From Rubrivivax sp. (lineage in GTDB: Bacteria > Pseudomonadota > Gammaproteobacteria > Burkholderiales > Burkholderiaceae_C), in NCBI GenBank assembly GCA_016719535.1, contig JADJYX010000042.1, forward strand, positions 186,001-250,000: a stretch of DNA of 64,000 nt. Reading direction: 5' to 3'. The notes beneath the pieces were generated by a model, which saw only the letters and a program-made list of their open reading frames with translations, was not told the origin of the DNA and made no database searches. Positions 34,796-43,639 of the stretch are shown one piece after another. The stretch's first letter is position 1. Each line of letters starts with the position of its first letter. Both the position numbers and the translations under genes were made by a program.

Positions 34796-34869
34796 GCCGC
34801 CGGCCGGCTCGAGGGCGGCGCACGCGGCATGCGCTTCGTCGCTACCATGCGCCGCAGGAGCGGCACGGC

Positions 34870-35262
34870 ATGGCGATCCCCACCTCGATCCGGCAGCGCG
34901 GGTTTACCAGGTGGTACGAGCACGAACTGCTGCTCGGCCACGCCCACCTGGTGCTGCTGGTGCTGGCGGCGCTGGCCGCTCTGGGTGCGCTCGAGGCCTT
35001 CGGGCAGGCCGGCAGCGAACGGCTGCTGATGGTGCTCAGCCTGCTGGTGTCCACCGGCATCGGCGTGCTGGCGCTGCGGCGCTACCTGTTCCACCTGATG
35101 CGCGCCGAGCTGATCGCCAACCAGGCCAGCTGCCCGGCGTGCGAGGTCTATGGCCGCTGGCAGGTCGAATCCACCGAGCCCGGCGACGCCGCCAGCGGCC
35201 GCCCCGAGGCCATGCAGGTGTGCTGCCGCCGCTGCCGGCACCGCTGGCGCATCGAGTGGTAG
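34870..35262 (+). CDS. Two-helix membrane protein with C-terminal zinc ribbon
   Basis: 130 residues. Two membrane helices (LVLLVLAALAALGALEAFG; LLMVLSLLVSTGIGVLAL), then a soluble tail with CPAC (about residue 96) and CCRRCRHRW near the end, a CxxC...CxxC zinc-ribbon layout. Not recognised as a named family; the zinc ribbon may bind nucleic acid or protein at the inner face of the membrane. Its stop is only 3 bases from the convergent sulP stop. Confidence 0.75.
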   Translation: MAIPTSIRQRGFTRWYEHELLLGHAHLVLLVLAALAALGALEAFGQAGSERLLMVLSLLVSTGIGVLALRRYLFHLMRAELIANQASCPACEVYGRWQVESTEPGDAASGRPEAMQVCCRRCRHRWRIEW

Positions 35263-35265
35263 CGC

Positions 35266-36939
35266 TCAGGCGGACGGCGGCTGATCGTCGAAGGCCGCCG
35301 CCACCGTCGGCACGATCTGGTCGGCGCCCAGACGCTGCTCGAAGCCCGAGCGGCGGATCAGCGACAGCGGCTGCTCGTTGACGTTGGCCAGCACCAGCGC
35401 CTGGCCCTGCCGCTGCAGCGTGCGGTGCAGCTGCTCCAGCGCGTCCAGGCCCGAGGTGTCCATCGAGATCAGCCGGTGCATGTCCAGCACCACGGCGCGC
35501 GTGCCGGCCTCCAGCTGCGCCGGCAGCTGCTCGATCTTGCCGACGGCACCGAAGAACAGCGAACCGAAGAGCTCGAAGACCTGCACACCCTCGGGCAGCC
35601 CGCCGCGCGGCAGCGCCTGCACGCGGAACAGCGTGCCCATGCGGTAGATGAAGAAGGCGCAGGCCAGCACCAGGCCGACCTCCACCGCCACCGTGAGGTC
35701 GAAGATCACCGTCAGCCCGAAGGTGCCGACGAGGATGGTGCGGTAGGGGATGCTGAAGTGCTTCAGGCGCGCGAATTCGCGCCACTCGCCCATGTTCCAG
35801 GCCACGAAGGTCAGGATGCCGGCCAGCGCCGCCAGCGGTACGTTCATCGCCAGCGGCGCTGCCAGCAGCACCACCCCCAGGATGGTCAGCGCATGCACGA
35901 TGCCGGCGATCGGGCTGCGGGCGCCGGCGCGCACGTTGGTTACCGTGCGCGCGATGGTGCCGGTGGCCGGGATGCCGCCGAACAGCGGGCTCACCAGGTT
36001 GGCCACGCCCTGCGCCATCAGCTCCTGGTTGGGGTCGTGGCGCTTGAATTCGGTCATGTTGTCGGCCACGCGCGCGCACAGCAGCGACTCGATCGCCCCC
36101 AGCAGCGCGATCGTCACCGTGGGGATCACCAGCTGCTTGGCGGTGGCCCAGCTGAAGTCGGGCAGGGCGAGTGCCGGCAGCGCCTGCGGGATGCCGCCGA
36201 AGCGCGTGCCGATGGTCTCCACCGGCAGGTGCAGCAGCGTCACCGCCAGCGTGGCCCCCACCAGCGCGACGATGGTGCCCGGCACATGCGCGGCCAGCCG
36301 GCGCGTCTTCGGGCCCAGGCCGACGGCGCCCACCGGCATCGCATAGCTCTTGGGCCACAGCACGACGAGCGCCAGGCTGCCCGCGGCCAGCGCCACCGCC
36401 CAGGGGTTGACGGTGTGCGCGTGCTGCGCCAGCACGGCCAGCAGCGCGAAGAAGTCGCCCGGCAGCTTGGGCGTGGTGAGGCCGAAGAAGTCCTTCACCT
36501 GCGACAGCCCGATCAGCACCGCGATGCCGTTGGTGAAGCCGATGACGATGGTCACCGGCACATAGCGCACCAGCGCGCCCAGCTTGAACAGCCCCATCAG
36601 GAACAGCAGCACGCCGGCCATCGCGGTGCTGATCAGCAGGTTGGCCAGGCCGTAGCGTTCGACGATGCCGTAGACGATGACGATGAAGGCACCGGCAGGC
36701 CCGCCGATCTGCACGTGCGAGCCGCCCAGGGCCGAGATCAGCAGCCCGGCGATGATGGCCGTGAACAGGCCCTGCTCGGGCTTGACGCCGCTGGCGATGG
36801 CAAAGGCCATCGCCAGCGGCAAGGCGACGACGCCGACGGTGATGCCGGCGCCGACATCGGCCAGCAGGGCCGGCCGGTCATAGCCCTTCAGGGTGTCGAG
36901 CAGCCGGGGGCGAAAGGGGTGGAAGCGGGTGGGCAGCAT
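35266..36939 (-). CDS. SulP-family anion transporter with STAS domain
   Basis: 557 residues from ATG 36939. The transmembrane part (about 25-425) includes GGSHVQIGGPAGAFIVIV and GGIPATGTIARTVTNVRAGA, both typical SulP motifs; the C-terminal STAS domain (about 445-545) has LDMHRLISMDTSGLDAL, with a conserved DTSG site. Transports sulfate, bicarbonate or dicarboxylates; the family does not fix the substrate. Single gene; the kinase gene upstream on the same strand is 193 bases away. Confidence 0.9.
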   Translation of the reverse strand: MLPTRFHPFRPRLLDTLKGYDRPALLADVGAGITVGVVALPLAMAFAIASGVKPEQGLFTAIIAGLLISALGGSHVQIGGPAGAFIVIVYGIVERYGLANLLISTAMAGVLLFLMGLFKLGALVRYVPVTIVIGFTNGIAVLIGLSQVKDFFGLTTPKLPGDFFALLAVLAQHAHTVNPWAVALAAGSLALVVLWPKSYAMPVGAVGLGPKTRRLAAHVPGTIVALVGATLAVTLLHLPVETIGTRFGGIPQALPALALPDFSWATAKQLVIPTVTIALLGAIESLLCARVADNMTEFKRHDPNQELMAQGVANLVSPLFGGIPATGTIARTVTNVRAGARSPIAGIVHALTILGVVLLAAPLAMNVPLAALAGILTFVAWNMGEWREFARLKHFSIPYRTILVGTFGLTVIFDLTVAVEVGLVLACAFFIYRMGTLFRVQALPRGGLPEGVQVFELFGSLFFGAVGKIEQLPAQLEAGTRAVVLDMHRLISMDTSGLDALEQLHRTLQRQGQALVLANVNEQPLSLIRRSGFEQRLGADQIVPTVAAAFDDQPPSA

Positions 36940-37132
36940 GCAGTCTCCGGGGCGGGGAACGGGCGGGCAGGGCCGCCGGCCGGAGGGCCACCGTGGTGCA
37001 CACGCGCGATGAAGCGGCGCCGCCTCGAGGGCAGGCACACCCGGGGATCGGCGTTCACCGTTGCATGCATGGCTTGCATCATGCCACCGCCGCCGCTGCG
37101 GCCGTGCCTTCGGGCGCAGGGCGCCCGCGCGT

Positions 37133-38203
37133 TCAGGCCGGCGGCCGGTTCCAGGGCAGCAGCTCGGACGTCATCAGCAGGTGGCCGCCGGCGGCCGTGG
37201 CGGCCAGCAGCGTCAGGCCGGCACCCAGCCAGATCCAGCGGCGATGGCGGCGCAGCTGCACCGCCAGCCGGGCCCCGAGGCGGGGCTGCAGCCGCTCGGG
37301 CAGGCCCTGGCCGGCCAGCGCCTCACGCACGGCGGCCACGCTCTGCGGCCGGTCCTGCGGCCGCGGCGACAGCATCCATTCGACCAGCGCCAGAAAGTCC
37401 AGCGAGTGGCGCAGTACCGCTGCCGGGCCCCACGCCAGCGCGGCGGCAGCCTCCCGCTCGAGCGACGGCGCCGGCGGCTTGCCGGTGATCATGTAGTGCA
37501 GCGTGGCGCCCAGGGCATAGAGATCGGTCCAGGGCCCGCGCGCGTGGCCGCCGCCGCTGCCGTACATCTCGACCGCGGCGTAGCCGTCGCGCGCGCCGGC
37601 GGGGCCGGTGACACCCCGTGCGGCGGCCAGCCGGCGCGGCGCGCCCAGGTCCATCAGCAGCGGGCGGCCGGTGGGGCCGATGACGATCGACTGCGGCGCG
37701 ATGTCGCGGTGCTGCAGGCCGGCGCGGTGCAGCACGTCGAGCGCGCCCAGCAGGCTGTCGAGCATGGCGCGCAGCGTGGCCTCGCGCGGCGACTTCCAGC
37801 GTGCCAGCAGCGTGTCGTGCAGGTTGCGCCCGGCGACCAGGTTCATCGCCATGTAGGCGGTGCCGTTTTCCTCCCACGCGCCGTAGACATGCACCAGCGA
37901 CGGGTGGCGCAGCTGCGACAGCAGCTTGCCCTCGTCGACGAACAGGCGCAGTCCGAGCGCGAAGGCTTCGGCGTCATCGGGCGAGCGCGGCGCGACCGCA
38001 TGCTCGCCGTCGCGCACGGCCAGCATCGCGGGCAGGTATTCCTTGATGGCGTATTCGGCCTCGGTCTCGGGGTCCCAGACGCGGTAGACCAGCCCGTAGG
38101 TGCCGCGGCCGATGAGCGCGCGCACGTCGAAGGCACCCAGCCGGGCACCGACGGGCAAGGGCACCGGCGGTTGCGGCCTGCGCGGGGGGCGATCGGCATG
38201 CAT
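37133..38203 (-). CDS. Ser/Thr kinase-like membrane protein with degenerate catalytic motifs
   Basis: 356 residues. Kinase fold: Gly loop IGRGTYGLVYR (31-41), Lys54 in YAIKEYLP, catalytic loop HRDIAPQSIV (H165-R166-D167, but Ala169 for Lys and Ser172 for Asn), MDLGAPR in place of DFG (Asp185 kept), DGYAAVEMYG for the APE region. One membrane helix near the C-terminus (IWLGAGLTLLAATAAGG) puts the kinase domain in the cytoplasm. Asp167 and Asp185 remain, so weak activity is possible; a pseudokinase scaffold is equally plausible. Lies 111 bases downstream of metG. Confidence 0.82.
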   Translation of the reverse strand: MHADRPPRRPQPPVPLPVGARLGAFDVRALIGRGTYGLVYRVWDPETEAEYAIKEYLPAMLAVRDGEHAVAPRSPDDAEAFALGLRLFVDEGKLLSQLRHPSLVHVYGAWEENGTAYMAMNLVAGRNLHDTLLARWKSPREATLRAMLDSLLGALDVLHRAGLQHRDIAPQSIVIGPTGRPLLMDLGAPRRLAAARGVTGPAGARDGYAAVEMYGSGGGHARGPWTDLYALGATLHYMITGKPPAPSLEREAAAALAWGPAAVLRHSLDFLALVEWMLSPRPQDRPQSVAAVREALAGQGLPERLQPRLGARLAVQLRRHRRWIWLGAGLTLLAATAAGGHLLMTSELLPWNRPPA

Positions 38204-38285
38204 GGGGCCGCAAGGCTACCAAGCCCGGGGTGGCTTGGGTGGCGCGGCGCCCCCGCAATCACGGGGCCGCGCGTGCGATCCGACG

Positions 38286-38309
38286 CTTTGCCGGCCGCTT
38301 TGCCGGCCG
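38286..38309. repeat. Tandem 12-bp direct repeat
   Basis: Two perfect copies of ctttgccggccg side by side, just after the metG stop codon (minus strand). May be a slipped-strand expansion; no function visible. Confidence 0.5.
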
Positions 38310-38314
38310 CTTCG

Positions 38315-40366
38315 TCAGCGCACGCGCAGACCCGGCGTCGCGCCCGGCCACGGCTCCAGCACATGGATGCCGGGCTGCGCCTTCTCGTCGGCGTGGCTGG
38401 CGGCCAGCACCATGCCCTCGCTGACGCCGAATTTCATCTTGCGCGGCGCCAGGTTGGCCACCAGCACCGTCAGCTTGCCGGCCAGCTGCTCGGGCTGGTA
38501 GGCGCTGGCGATGCCGCTGAAGACATTGCGCAGGCGCCCTTCACCGGCATCGAGCGTCAGCCGCAGCAGCTTGCTGCTGCCTTCCACGCGCTCGGCGGCG
38601 ACGATCCGGGCGATGCGCAGGTCGACCTTGGCAAAGTCGTCGATGCCGATCTCGGGCGCCAGTGCCTCGCCGCCCGGCGCCGGCGCTGCCGGGGCCTGCC
38701 CGGCGTCAGGCGGCTCGAACAGCGCCTCCATCTGCTTGGGGTCCACGCGCTGCATCAGGTGCTGGTAGGTGCCGATGGTGTGTGCGCCCATCGCGCGCGC
38801 CGCGTCGGCCCACTTCAGCGGCTCGATCCTCAGGAAGGCCTCGACCTGAGCGGCGAGTGCCGGCAGCACCGGCTTGAGGTAGAGCGTGAGCAGCCGGAAG
38901 GCCTCGATGCAGGTGGTGCAGACGTCGTGCAGCAAGGCGTCCTGCCCGGGCTGCCTGGCGATCTCCCAGGGTTTGTGCGCGTCGACGTACTCGTTCACCC
39001 TGTCGGCCAGCGCCATCACCTCGCGCAGCGCCTTGCCGAATTCGCGCTCCTCGTAGAGCCCGGCGATGGTGTCGGCATGCGCGCGCAGCGCATCCAGCAC
39101 GATGCGGCCCTCGACGCCGATGTCGGCGCTGAGCTTGCCGCCGAAGCGCTTGGCGATGAAGCCCGCGGCACGGCTGGCGATGTTGATGTATTTGCCCACC
39201 AGGTCGGCGTTGACGCGGGCGACGAAATCGTCGGGGTTGAAGTCCAGGTCCTCGACACGCGCATTGAGCTTGGCGGCGATGTAGTAGCGCAGCCATTCGG
39301 CATTCATGCCGAGCTCCAGGTAGCGCAGCGGGCTGATGCCGGTGCCGCGGCTCTTGCTCATCTTCTCGCCGCTGACCGTGAGGTGGCCGTGCACGTAGAC
39401 GCGGTCGGGCGCCTTGCGGCCGCTGAAATGCAGCGTGGCCGGCCAGAACAGCGTGTGGAAGGTGACGATGTCCTTGCCGATGAAGTGGATCTGCTCCAGC
39501 TCCGGCTGCGCCAGGTAGGCGTCGTAGTCGACACCGAGCTTGGCGCACAGGTTCTTCAGGCTGGCCAGGTAGCCGATCGGCGCGTCGAGCCAGACGTAGA
39601 AATATTTGCCCGGCGCATCGGGGATCTGGATGCCGAAATAGGGCGCGTCGCGGCTGATGTCCCAGTCGCCCAGGCTGACGCGGCCGGCCTCGTCGCGCGT
39701 AAACCACTCGCGCACCTTGTTGGCCACCTCGGGCTGCAGACGGCCGTCCTGCGTCCAGTTCTCGAGGTATTCGACGCAGCGCGGGTCGCGAGAGCGGAAG
39801 AAGAAGTGCTCGCTGGTCCTGAGCACCGGCGTCGCGCCCGACAGCGCCGAATACGGGTTCTTCAGCTCGGTGGGCTGGTAGACGGCGCCGCAGACCTCGC
39901 AGTTGTCGCCGTACTGGTCACGGGCGCCGCAGCGCGGGCATTCGCCCTTGATGAAGCGGTCGGGCAGGAACATGCCCTTGTCGGGGTCGAAGAACTGCTC
40001 GATGGTGCGCGTCTCGATCAGCCCGTTGGCGCGCAGCCCGCGGTAGATGTCCTGCGCCAGCTCGTGGTTCTCGCTCGCGTCGGTGCTGTGCCAGTTGTCG
40101 AAGGCGATGTGGAAGCCGTCGAGGTAGCGCGCGCGGCCGGCGGCGATCTGCGCCACGAAGGCCTGCGGCGTCAGCCCGGCCTTCTCGGCCGCGATCATGA
40201 TCGGCGCGCCATGGGCGTCGTCGGCGCAGACGAAGCGCACCTCGTGCCCGCGCATGCGCTGGAAGCGCACCCAGGTATCGGCCTGGATATATTCCATCAT
40301 GTGCCCGATGTGGAAGGCGGCGTTGGCGTAGGGCAGGGCGGTGGTGACGAAGAGCTTGCGGGTCAT
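38315..40366 (-). CDS. metG: Methionyl-tRNA synthetase
   Basis: 683 residues from ATG 40366. Class I motifs: AFHIGHMMEY (HIGH), zinc knuckle CPRCGARDQYGDNCEVCG, GEKMSKSRGTG (KMSKS). The C-terminal EMAP/Csr-like tRNA-binding domain (about 575-683) has IDDFAKVDLRIARIV and NLAPRKMKFGVSEGMVLAA. A proline/alanine-rich linker precedes it. Full-length, bacterial MetG1 type. Divergent from apbC over a 186-base gap. Confidence 0.97.
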   Translation of the reverse strand: MTRKLFVTTALPYANAAFHIGHMMEYIQADTWVRFQRMRGHEVRFVCADDAHGAPIMIAAEKAGLTPQAFVAQIAAGRARYLDGFHIAFDNWHSTDASENHELAQDIYRGLRANGLIETRTIEQFFDPDKGMFLPDRFIKGECPRCGARDQYGDNCEVCGAVYQPTELKNPYSALSGATPVLRTSEHFFFRSRDPRCVEYLENWTQDGRLQPEVANKVREWFTRDEAGRVSLGDWDISRDAPYFGIQIPDAPGKYFYVWLDAPIGYLASLKNLCAKLGVDYDAYLAQPELEQIHFIGKDIVTFHTLFWPATLHFSGRKAPDRVYVHGHLTVSGEKMSKSRGTGISPLRYLELGMNAEWLRYYIAAKLNARVEDLDFNPDDFVARVNADLVGKYINIASRAAGFIAKRFGGKLSADIGVEGRIVLDALRAHADTIAGLYEEREFGKALREVMALADRVNEYVDAHKPWEIARQPGQDALLHDVCTTCIEAFRLLTLYLKPVLPALAAQVEAFLRIEPLKWADAARAMGAHTIGTYQHLMQRVDPKQMEALFEPPDAGQAPAAPAPGGEALAPEIGIDDFAKVDLRIARIVAAERVEGSSKLLRLTLDAGEGRLRNVFSGIASAYQPEQLAGKLTVLVANLAPRKMKFGVSEGMVLAASHADEKAQPGIHVLEPWPGATPGLRVR

Positions 40367-40552
40367 GGCGGGGGCCGTCCGGGGCAGGGGCGGGATTCTA
40401 GGCCGCGGCTCCCGGCACCGAGCCCCGGCCCGCGGGTTTGTGCCCCCTGACCCTGGCGGCGTGCGGGCCGCGGGCATTGGATAGACTGGCCGGTATCGTC
40501 GCGGGCCAGCCGGCCTTGCTGCGTGCCCCTCTTGACAACCTTGCCCCCACCC

Positions 40553-41647
40553 ATGTCCACCGTCACCGAAGCCGCGCTGACCGCCGCGCTCAAAGCCGTC
40601 ATCGACCCCCACACCGGCCGCGACTTCGTGTCCGGCAAGCAGGTGAAGAACCTGCGCATCGAGGGCGGCGACGTCTCCTTCGACGTCGAGCTCGGCTACC
40701 CGTCGAAGAGCCAGCAGCCCGAATTCCGCAAGGCGCTGATTGCCGCCGTGCGCAGCGTGCCCGGCGTCGACAACGTCAGCGTCAACCTGACGACGAAGAT
40801 CGTCTCGCATGCCGTGCAGCGCGGCGTGCAGTTGCTGCCCAAGGTGAAGAACGTCATCGCCGTCGCCTCGGGCAAGGGCGGCGTCGGCAAGAGCACGACC
40901 ACCGTCAATCTGGCGCTGGCGCTGGCCGCCGAAGGTGCCAGCGTGGGCATCCTGGATGCCGACATCTACGGCCCCAGCCAGCCGATGATGATGGGCATCG
41001 AGGGCCGCCCCGAGAGCGCCGACGGCCAGACCATGGAGCCGCTGGAAAACCACGGCGTGCAGGTGATGTCGATCGGCTTCCTGGTCGAGCCCGACCAGGC
41101 GATGATCTGGCGCGGCCCGATGGCCACGCAGGCGCTGGACCAGCTGCTGCGCCAGACCAACTGGCGCGAGCTCGACTACCTGCTGGTCGACATGCCGCCG
41201 GGCACCGGCGACATCGCGCTCACGCTCAGCCAGCGCGTGCCGCTGACCGGTGCGGTGATCGTCACCACGCCGCAGGACATCGCGCTGCTCGACGCCAAGA
41301 AGGGCCTGAAGATGTTCGAGAAGGTGGGTGTGCCCATCCTCGGCATCGTCGAGAACATGGCCGTCTACTGCTGCCCCAACTGCGGCCATGTCGAGCATAT
41401 CTTCGGCGCTGAGGGCGGCAAGAAGATGGCCGCCGAATATGGCGTCGACTACCTGGGGGCGCTGCCGCTGACGATGAAGATCCGCGAACAGGCCGACAGC
41501 GGCACGCCCACCGTGGCCGCCGAGCCCGACGGCGAGATCGCCGGCCTGTACAAGGCGGTGGCACGCCAGGTGGCGGTGAAGATCGCGCTCAAGGCCAAGG
41601 ATTTTTCGTCGAAGTTCCCGACCATCACGGTCAGCAAGACGACCTGA
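40553..41647 (+). CDS. apbC: Mrp/ApbC-type iron-sulfur carrier ATPase
   Basis: 364 residues from ATG 40553. N-terminal MIP18/DUF59 domain (about 1-85), deviant P-loop ASGKGGVGKSTTTVNLA, switch DADIYGPSQPMMMG, DMPPGTGDIALTLSQ and the cluster-binding CPNC in VYCCPNCGHVEHIFG. Carries or transfers Fe-S clusters to target proteins in the cytoplasm. Divergent from metG, an arrangement frequent in proteobacteria. Convergent with the hydrolase gene, 6 bases between stops. Confidence 0.95.
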   Translation: MSTVTEAALTAALKAVIDPHTGRDFVSGKQVKNLRIEGGDVSFDVELGYPSKSQQPEFRKALIAAVRSVPGVDNVSVNLTTKIVSHAVQRGVQLLPKVKNVIAVASGKGGVGKSTTTVNLALALAAEGASVGILDADIYGPSQPMMMGIEGRPESADGQTMEPLENHGVQVMSIGFLVEPDQAMIWRGPMATQALDQLLRQTNWRELDYLLVDMPPGTGDIALTLSQRVPLTGAVIVTTPQDIALLDAKKGLKMFEKVGVPILGIVENMAVYCCPNCGHVEHIFGAEGGKKMAAEYGVDYLGALPLTMKIREQADSGTPTVAAEPDGEIAGLYKAVARQVAVKIALKAKDFSSKFPTITVSKTT

Positions 41648-41653
41648 CCACCG

Positions 41654-42499
41654 TCAGCGCTGCGGCGGGCCGATGCCGAACAGGTCCCGCAGCGCCTGCC
41701 GGTACAGGTCGCGGCCGACGACGTCGGTGTCCTCGTGCACGGCGCCCTCGACGAGCACGAAGCGCTTGGGCGGCCGCGCCCGCTCGTACAGCGCACGGCC
41801 GAGCTGCGGCGACACCATGCTGTCGCCGCTGGCGTGCACCACCAGCACCGGCGAGCCGACCTCGGCAATGCGCGCGCCGGCATCGAAATGCTGCGTGATC
41901 AGCCACGCCACCGGCAGCCAGCCCCAGCGCGTGCTGCGCAGCACGTCCAGCGTCGATGTGAAGCCGCCTTCGACGATGAGGCCCGCCTCGTCGCCCACCT
42001 CCTGCGCCAGGCGCACGGCGATGGCGCCGCCGAGCGAGTGGCCGAAGACATAACGCCGTGCCTGCGGCTGCGTGCGCGCCAGCCAGTGCCAGGCCGCGCG
42101 CACGTCCTCGGCTGCCAGCGTCTCGGACGGCATGGCGTCGCTGCTGCGGCCGAAGCCGCGGTAGTCGATGCCCAGCACCGAGAAGCCCAGCGCGTGCAGC
42201 TGGCGCATGCGCGGTGCGCTGGCGCGCACGTCCCAGCGCACGCCGTGCAGGAACAGCAGCACCGGCGCCGCGGCATCGGGCTGCGGCAGCCACAGGCCGT
42301 GCAGGCGCACCGCCTGGCCGCGCTGCTCCGGGTGGTCCGAGACATAGTCGATCCACCGGTCCTGCATGCCTTGTGCGGCCTCGAGTCCCGGGCCCCAGGC
42401 CTGGTCGGTGGGCTGGAAGATCCAGCGCCGCTGCTCGAAGTCGACCACCGCGCAGCCCGCCAGCAGCGCGCACAGGCCGGCCGCGAGCAGGAACTTCAC
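41654..42499 (-). CDS. Alpha/beta-hydrolase lipoprotein
   Basis: 281 residues. Signal peptide with lipobox LLAGC (Cys about residue 16), so likely anchored to the outer or inner membrane facing the periplasm. Alpha/beta-hydrolase motifs: LLFLHGVRWD (oxyanion region), VFGHSLGGAIAV (nucleophile Ser), VVHASGDSMVSP (acid) and VEGAVHEDTDV (His). Resembles BEM46/DUF1100-like hydrolases. Substrate unknown. The racemase remnant precedes it by 6 bases. Confidence 0.86.
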   Translation of the reverse strand: MKFLLAAGLCALLAGCAVVDFEQRRWIFQPTDQAWGPGLEAAQGMQDRWIDYVSDHPEQRGQAVRLHGLWLPQPDAAAPVLLFLHGVRWDVRASAPRMRQLHALGFSVLGIDYRGFGRSSDAMPSETLAAEDVRAAWHWLARTQPQARRYVFGHSLGGAIAVRLAQEVGDEAGLIVEGGFTSTLDVLRSTRWGWLPVAWLITQHFDAGARIAEVGSPVLVVHASGDSMVSPQLGRALYERARPPKRFVLVEGAVHEDTDVVGRDLYRQALRDLFGIGPPQR

Positions 42500-42505
42500 G
42501 GCGCC

Positions 42506-42841
42506 TCAGGCGAGGCGGTGGCGCATCGCGGCGACAGCGCTGTCCACCGTGGTCAGCACCGGCAGCCCGGTGGCCTGGCCAGCCGGGTGCGCCACGTGCG
42601 CCATGCTGAACTGCGCCAGCGCGATCAGCGCCGCGCCGCGTGCGGCCAGGCGCCGCGCGGCGGCGACGACGGCTGCATCGTGCGTGGCGCGGTCGCCGCG
42701 GTTCAGCGCCGCCATTGCCCCGGGGGCGAGTTCGCCGCCGAGCAGGTTCATGCACGCGGCCGCCGGCCAGTCGCGGGCGAAGGCCTGCTTGACCGGGGCG
42801 ACCGGGTGCGACAGCGCATGGACGAGGGCGATGCGGGGCAT
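42506..42841 (-). pseudogene. Internally deleted Asp/Glu racemase-family gene
   Basis: 111 codons, open from ATG 42841. The first about 36 residues (MPRIALVHALSHPVAPVKQ to MNLL) match the N-terminus of the Asp/Glu/hydantoin racemase family and the last about 70 (AALNRGDRATHDAAV to VLTTVDSAVAAM) match its C-terminus, but the middle of about 100 residues, holding the first catalytic Cys, is missing in frame. It therefore still makes an ORF but probably not an enzyme. The second catalytic Cys position is AQFSMA, without Cys. Family comparison is from memory. Confidence 0.68.
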
Positions 42842-42923
42842 GGGGCTGGTTCGGGCAGGCGGTGGCGGGCAAGGGTAGCATCGCCGCGCAGGGCTCGACA
42901 GCGGCCCGCGCCGGAGACACCCC

Positions 42924-43625
42924 ATGATCGACAAACGCGTGGCCAGCGCAGCGCAGGCGCTGGCCGACGTGCCCGACGGCGCCACGGTGATGATCGGCGG
43001 CTTCGGCACCGCCGGCTTGCCCGACGACCTGACCGATGCCCTCATCGAACAGGGCGCGCGCGAGCTGGTGATCGTCAACAACAACGCCGGCAACGGCGAA
43101 CGCGGCATCGCCGCGCTGCTGGCCGCCGGCCGCGTGCGCAAGGTCATCTGCTCGTTCCCGCGCCAGGCCGACAGCCACCATTTCGACCGCCTCTACCGCG
43201 AGGGCAAGGTCGCGCTGGAACTGGTGCCGCAGGGCAACCTGGCCGAGCGCATCCGCGCCGCCGGCGCGGGCATCGGCGCCTTCTTCACGCCCACCGGCTA
43301 CGGCACCGAGCTGGCCAGGGGCAAGGAGGTGCGCGAGATCGACGGCCGCATGCAGGTGCTGGAATATCCGATCCATGCCGACTATGCGCTGATCAAGGCC
43401 GAGCGCGGCGACCGCTGGGGCAACCTCAGCTACCGCATGACGGCGCGCAACTTCGGGCCCATCATGGCGGCGGCGGCGCGCATCACCGTGGCCACCGTGC
43501 ACGAGGTCGTCGAGCTCGGCGCGCTCGACCCCGAGGCCGTGGTCACGCCCGGCCTCTTCGTGCAGCGCCTGGTGCAGGTGCCGCGGCGAAGCACCCAGGG
43601 CGCCGGCTTCAAGACCGCCGCCTGA
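42924..43625 (+). CDS. pcaI: 3-oxoacid CoA-transferase subunit A (PcaI-like)
   Basis: 233 residues. MIGGFGTAGLPDDLTDALI (CoA-transferase family I start), NNNAGNGERGIAALL, ICSFPRQADSHHFDRLYREG and FFTPTGYGTELA are typical of 3-oxoadipate:succinyl-CoA transferase alpha subunits; the close relative ScoA cannot be excluded. Pairs with the beta subunit gene 14 bases downstream. Opens a four-gene operon with a dehydrogenase and MmgE/PrpD. RBS-like GGAGA is 7 bases before ATG. Confidence 0.86.
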   Translation: MIDKRVASAAQALADVPDGATVMIGGFGTAGLPDDLTDALIEQGARELVIVNNNAGNGERGIAALLAAGRVRKVICSFPRQADSHHFDRLYREGKVALELVPQGNLAERIRAAGAGIGAFFTPTGYGTELARGKEVREIDGRMQVLEYPIHADYALIKAERGDRWGNLSYRMTARNFGPIMAAAARITVATVHEVVELGALDPEAVVTPGLFVQRLVQVPRRSTQGAGFKTAA

Positions 43626-43639
43626 CCGGAGCGCGACCG

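Noticed and set aside
40532..40537. TTGACA as -35 of apbC
   Set aside because: Only 15 bases before the ATG, so its -10 would be inside the coding region.
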